Assembly (NCBI RefSeq): GCF_026213295.1
Contig: NC_079434.1
Coordinates: 8,173,857-8,237,856 of the forward strand
Source: Gadus chalcogrammus
Taxonomy: Eukaryota > Chordata > Actinopteri > Gadiformes > Gadidae
DNA: 64,000 bases
Reading direction: 5' to 3'
Made by a program: the position numbers and the translations under genes. The notes under the pieces are model-generated. The model searched no databases, had not been told where the DNA came from, and was given only the letters and a program-made list of their open reading frames with translations. Below are positions 59,481 through 64,000 of the stretch, piece after piece (the stretch's first letter is position 1; each line of letters starts with the position of its first letter).

Positions 59481-62400
59481 ATGGAGGAGGAAATTGCTGT
59501 GGTTGGCATCGGATGCAACTTCCCTGGCGGTGAGTGAAGTAATACTTATTGTTTCAAGTGAATATGTAGTCTGAAAGCATGAACCTAACTCTTAACTATG
59601 CTTTTTGTGTTTAAGGGGAAGGACTGGACAGTTTCTGGAAGGTTCTTCTGGAGGGGAGGAACTGTGTGACGGATATACCAGAGGAGAGGTTTGACACTAC
59701 GGGCTGGTTCTCTCCTGACGGTACCAGACCTGGTCGCACACAGGCCACCAGAGCCGCTCTCATAGACGGGTAAGAAAATACATTAAAGCCGTAATAACTT
59801 TTCCCTATTTTGTGATTTAGTCTGCACTTTTATCCCAAGAGATGTGGAGTTGAAGGTTCATAGAGATACGTCAAGTAAACATCCAGTCCAAGGCAGAACA
59901 CACATCTCGTCATAAATGAATGTTGTTTTTGTTCATAATGTTAGTATTTTTCTATTGATACATTGATCTCCTCCAGGTTCAATGAGTTTGACCACCGGTT
60001 CTTTGGCTTGGCCGAAGCCGAGGCCGACTGCATGGACCCCCAGCAGAAGCTGCTGCTCCAGTGTGCCTTCAGGGCCTTAGAAGACTCTGGAACGCCCTTG
60101 GAGACGGCCCGCGGAAGCAGGACCGGCGTCTATATAGGTTAGCAGCGAACCCGATGTACTGTGAAACATGTACCTTAGGGGTGGGGGGCGGGTGTAACGT
60201 GACCCAGATGCTAATCGGCGCTGTGTGTATATAAACTATATTGTTACAGGGCTTATGAATAGGGACTACGAGACCATCGTCAACAACGACGCCGACGCCG
60301 TTAACCATTACAGCGCCACGGGGGCGGCCATGAGCATCGCCGCCAACAGGATCTCCTTCACCTTTGATCTCACGGGGCCGTCCTTCGCCATCGACAGCGC
60401 CTGCTCCTCCTCGCTGGTGGCGCTGCATTCAGCATGCCAGGGCATCCGGCAAGGTGAAGGATTGATTCAGTCAACCCCCTGTTCGAGTATTAGAAGGATA
60501 TAATACATCCCCTTAAAATGGAAGTATTTGTCAGATCTTCACATTGAAATCCCCTCTATCACTTATAGTACATCACTATTGCAGACCAATATTACTAATA
60601 ATGTTAGCAATAATATAACTGCGTCCTTGTTTAATTTGATACTGGTTATTACCACCATTGAACGACTATTTAGTCACTCAGAAGAAGCTTTTATCCAAAG
60701 CTACTTCCAGTGAATTCAGATACATGTAATTAAGGAGCAGGTAGGGGCTGGGCATCTTGCTCATCTTGCTGCCTATGGGTCGACTTTCAGCTCACTATGT
60801 TTTGTCTTTGAGTTAATCACCCTGATCACTGCACCATCCTCACCTCACGTCAATGACCTGTTCTCCACCCGTCCTCCAGGAGACTGTGAGATGGCCCTGT
60901 GTGGAGGGGTCAGCTGTATCATCGAGCCACGCATGTTTGTGGCACTCAGCAAGGCCAAGATGATCTCACCGGACGGTATCAGCAAGCCGTTCTCCAGCAG
61001 AGCAGACGGCTACGGCAGAGGAGAGGGCTGTGGAGTGGTGCTGCTGAAGCCCCTTAAAGATGTGAGAACGATCTATTAAGAAACATTGATTGCTTAAAAA
61101 ATCACACTGGTAGAATAAGCAGTTTTGCTGACTTTTTCTTTCCACTGTTTCCAACTAGCTGTGGCCTTCTTGCAGTAATGATATTTTTTTAAATGGTTGC
61201 TGTTTGTATTCATCTATTTCTTACTGTTACGGAAATTCACTGTAAGTCCCTTTGGAAGTTTCTGCTAAAATATTAGTAGTAAATTAATATTAAACAAATA
61301 TGACTCTTTAATGCTTTGTCTGTTGATTTTCTCTATCTAGGCTCTGAGAGACTTCAACAATATTTGGGGCATCATCAGCAAAACTGCAGTAAACCAAGAT
61401 GGCCGCTCCGTCACTCCCATCACTAAACCCTCGATGAGCCAACAAGAGGAGCTTCTGCGCAGGATCTACTCCCAGTCCGACCTGGCGATGGTCCAGTACA
61501 TAGAGGCCCACGGCACCGGGACCCCGGCAGGAGACCCCACAGAGGCGGGCAGCATCTCCAATGCCATCGCAAAAGCCAAACCTTCCGGCTCAGAGAAGCT
61601 TCGCATCGGTTCAGTAAAGAGCAACATCGGACACACGGAATCAGCCGCGGGAGTGGCAGGTCTCATCAAGGTCCTCCTGATGATGAAGCATGAAACCATC
61701 GTCCCGTCTGTGTTCTACTCCGAGGACAGCGGCAGTGTGGATGCAGCTGCACTCAACATAAAGATCCCCACAGAGCCAGAGAGGTGGGAGTCCAGTGGAC
61801 CATCGGTGAGAGTGGCTGGGATCAACAGCTTTGGGTTTGGAGGCACCAACGCCCATGCAATTGTAAAAGACTACAGACAAACCTTGATCCCAAAGTCCAT
61901 AAATATACATGGTAAAGAACCCTTTGTGATTTCTGCAGCCTCTGATAAATCACTTATGCTGACCATTGCAGATGTTTCCCAGAGGCTTTCCAGAGATCGT
62001 TCAATTGACCTGAATTCCCTATTGTATACCTCAGCCTGCAGGAGAAGTCATTATAAACACAAATACAGGAAGGTCTTCCTAGTGTCCTCAATTCTGGATT
62101 TAGAGCAACAACTTGCATCTGCACAGAACAAGAAGGCCGACTCCACCAAGCCGGACACACGAGTGGTGTTTGTGTTTTGTGGTAACGGAGTCACATCCCG
62201 GGGAATGTGCAAGCAGCTCTTTGAAGAGGAGCCGAAGTTCAGAGAGAAGGTCAGAGAGGTTGAAAAACTCTTCCAGGGTTTCAAAAAAATCAGCATCAAC
62301 CAAAAGATTACAGATGATGAGGACAACGATGATTTCACAAAGCCTGATGTAATCCAACCACTGCTCTTTGCCGTTCAAGTTGGCATTGGCAGTCTTCTGA

Positions 62401-64000
62401 AACATTGGGGCATCAAGGCTGACGTGGTGCTTGGACACTCTGTCGGAGAGGTTGCTGCAGCTCACTATTCAGGCCTCCTTACTCTGGAGGAGGCTGTGAA
62501 AGTGGTGCACTACCGATCCTCTCTCCAGAGCAGAGTCACCGGAGGCAAAATGCTTGTCATCAGTAATCTGCCTGTTGCCAAAGTCTTGGAGATCCTCCCA
62601 GCCTACTCTGGGAAGGTTTGTATTGCAGCTTTCAACAGTCCTCTGTCCTGCACTCTGTCGGGCAATGCAGATGCCATTATGGCTCTCCACAAGAGGCTGG
62701 AAGCCATGGTTACAGACACAAACCTCTTCCTCCATATCTTGGATGTCCAAGCTGCATACCATAGTCACATGATGGACCCCATTCTAGATGACATTGAGCA
62801 AAACATAAACCGTCTGGCTGTAGGACATATGGACTGTGAGCTTTACTCCACTGTGACTGGGGACAAGTGTTCGGATGGAGATTTTACCACAGGCCGCTAC
62901 TGGGTAAAGAACATAAGGGAGCCGGTTTTATTTGAACAAACCCTGAAAGCTTTGACCAGAAACACACAACAAGCGAGAAGGCATCTGGTCTTTGTGGAGA
63001 TTGGACCTCGCAGAGCTCTGCAGAGGAACATTCTGGAGACTCTCGGAGAGGACACTATGGTCCTTACATCAGTTCAGCCACAGAGGGCTTCTGAGTCCAT
63101 GTCGTCCACAGTGTCCCGACTATTCGAACTGGGTCTTCATGTCGACTGGCATCAGTTTTATGGTGGTAGAGAGACATTGCCCACAGAGTGTCCAGTATAC
63201 CAGTTCGATAACTTGAAGAAAGAGTTGCAGTTTAAAGCCAGAAGAAAAGAAAATGAATCAACCATATTTTCTCACCATCTCCTTGTATCCAAAACACTGA
63301 ACGGGGGTAACAGAGAGTACAAGTTCAACATCTCCTCTGAGACTTCCCCTTATCTTTGGCAACATAAGAACAATGGTGTTGCCATCGCACCAGGATCACT
63401 ATATGTTGAGCTCGCTTTTGCCTCAATAATGGAAAGTCTGAGCAAGGCAAAGATACCAAGCACAAAACTTCTTGTGAGTTTATCTTTTAACAATCTACTC
63501 GCACTAAACTCTAACTCGCAACCAATCCAAGTAACTCTGGAGCATCGGAAGAATGAGGGTACATTTTGTATAGTGTCTTCTTCAGCATCACATGCATCAG
63601 GCACATATCACATGACATCCAGCCAGCTGCTGCTAGAAGAACAAACCATTAACCCTGGAGTCATTCGGCAAAGGTGTGAATCAGTCATCGACAGAGAAGA
63701 GATCTACTCGCTTCTTTCTCAAGCCGGGTTTGAGTATGGTTTTGTGTTCAGACAGCTCGAAGAAGTGCATTTTGGAACCCAGTCCAAGGAAGCAGTGACA
63801 ACTGTTTGGGTTCCTGATGAGATTGCGTCACAGCTGCAGCAGTTCTTCCTCCATCCAGTGGTGATGGACTATTTCCTCCAAATGACAGCAGTAGTAGCAA
63901 CCAAAGGCGAATCTCCCAGGCAGGGATTCCCCACGGCTGTGGGTTGCATCGCCATGTCAGCGCCACTTCAGCAGGAAATGCTCATCTACTTAAGAGCCAC
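59481..64000 (+). CDS. type I polyketide synthase, KS-AT-DH part (incomplete at right window edge)
   Basis: Animal multidomain polyketide synthase related to fatty acid synthase. Such enzymes condense malonyl-type units on an acyl carrier protein in the cytosol. Exons: 59481-59529, 59616-59769, 59977-60137, 60250-60453, 60880-61061, 61341 to beyond 64000; phases agree and 1,136 codons are open. Ketosynthase: [17 protein letters not shown] at the start, active Cys173 in [11 protein letters not shown], His307 in EAHGTGT and His348 in NIGHTES. Acyltransferase: nucleophile Ser617 in GHSVGE and His724 in AYHSHMMD; the usual GQG entry motif is GNG (531-533). Dehydratase: His925 in [11 protein letters not shown] and Asp1093 in [10 protein letters not shown]. 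Downstream domains are outside the window. Fatty acid synthase is less likely, because the gene looks like the separate PKS kept in fish and birds. Fish PKS has been tied to otolith mineral nucleation and a parrot PKS to yellow feather pigment; the product here is not predictable. ATG context (A at -3) is good. Confidence 0.9.
60672..60842 (+). mobile_element. SINE-like interspersed repeat in PKS intron 4
   Basis: AGAAGCTTTTATCCAAAGC core, then TAAGGAGCAGGTAGGGGCTG and a diverged tail, in the same order as the copy at 30992-31185. Confidence 0.6.
61062..61340 (+). other. PKS intron 5
   Basis: Contains a short fragment of the SINE-like family on the minus strand near 61235-61268 (TTTTAGCAGAAACTTCCAAA on that strand). 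Nothing else was recognised. Confidence 0.65.

Overview
The window is nuclear DNA from a teleost fish. Its protein-coding genes have vertebrate exon-intron structure with GT-AG introns, and they match known vertebrate proteins exon by exon. The intergenic and intronic DNA is full of long dinucleotide microsatellites and fish-type hAT, MITE, L2-LINE and tRNA-derived SINE remnants. The species cannot be fixed from the sequence alone. The very high (CA)n density would suit a microsatellite-rich lineage such as cods, but that is weak evidence.

Layout. Positions 1-26.5 kb hold the 5' half of abi1 on the minus strand: coding exons 1-3, two introns of about 13 and 9 kb, and the start of the next intron; the rest of the gene lies left of the window. 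A divergent promoter region of under 1 kb (about 26.65-27.1 kb) separates it from acbd5 on the plus strand (11 coding exons, 505 aa, 27.49-34.58 kb). After an AT-rich intergenic stretch comes mastl (Greatwall kinase) on the minus strand (12 coding exons, 821 aa, 38.06-47.05 kb, 3' UTR to about 37.1 kb). It shares a second divergent promoter (about 47.05-47.69 kb) with yme1l1 on the plus strand (18 coding exons, 711 aa, 47.69-57.91 kb). About 0.64 kb after the yme1l1 poly(A) signal is a TATA-type promoter. It is followed at 59.48 kb by an animal type I polyketide synthase gene of KS-AT-DH order, which runs off the right end of the window still open (1,136 codons seen).

The genes do not form one pathway. 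abi1 acts in WAVE-complex actin control. acbd5 is a tail-anchored peroxisomal acyl-CoA-binding tether. mastl controls mitotic PP2A. yme1l1 is the mitochondrial inner-membrane i-AAA protease. Linkage of ABI1, ACBD5, MASTL and YME1L1 is an old vertebrate synteny block. The polyketide synthase is the most unusual gene: this multidomain enzyme is absent from mammals but kept in fish and birds, and its catalytic residues are intact here as far as the window reaches.

The non-coding DNA also holds several distinctive structures. A 29-31 bp minisatellite in the mastl 3' UTR carries the last codons and stop codon of the gene as its unit. A 60-bp concatemer in acbd5 intron 4 has pol III A and B boxes on the minus strand. 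A perfect 22-bp hairpin lies in abi1 intron 2. A TA-flanked element carrying a RecQ-like Walker A motif is nested inside a hAT-type MITE. acbd5 has a GC-AG intron packed with CA repeats.
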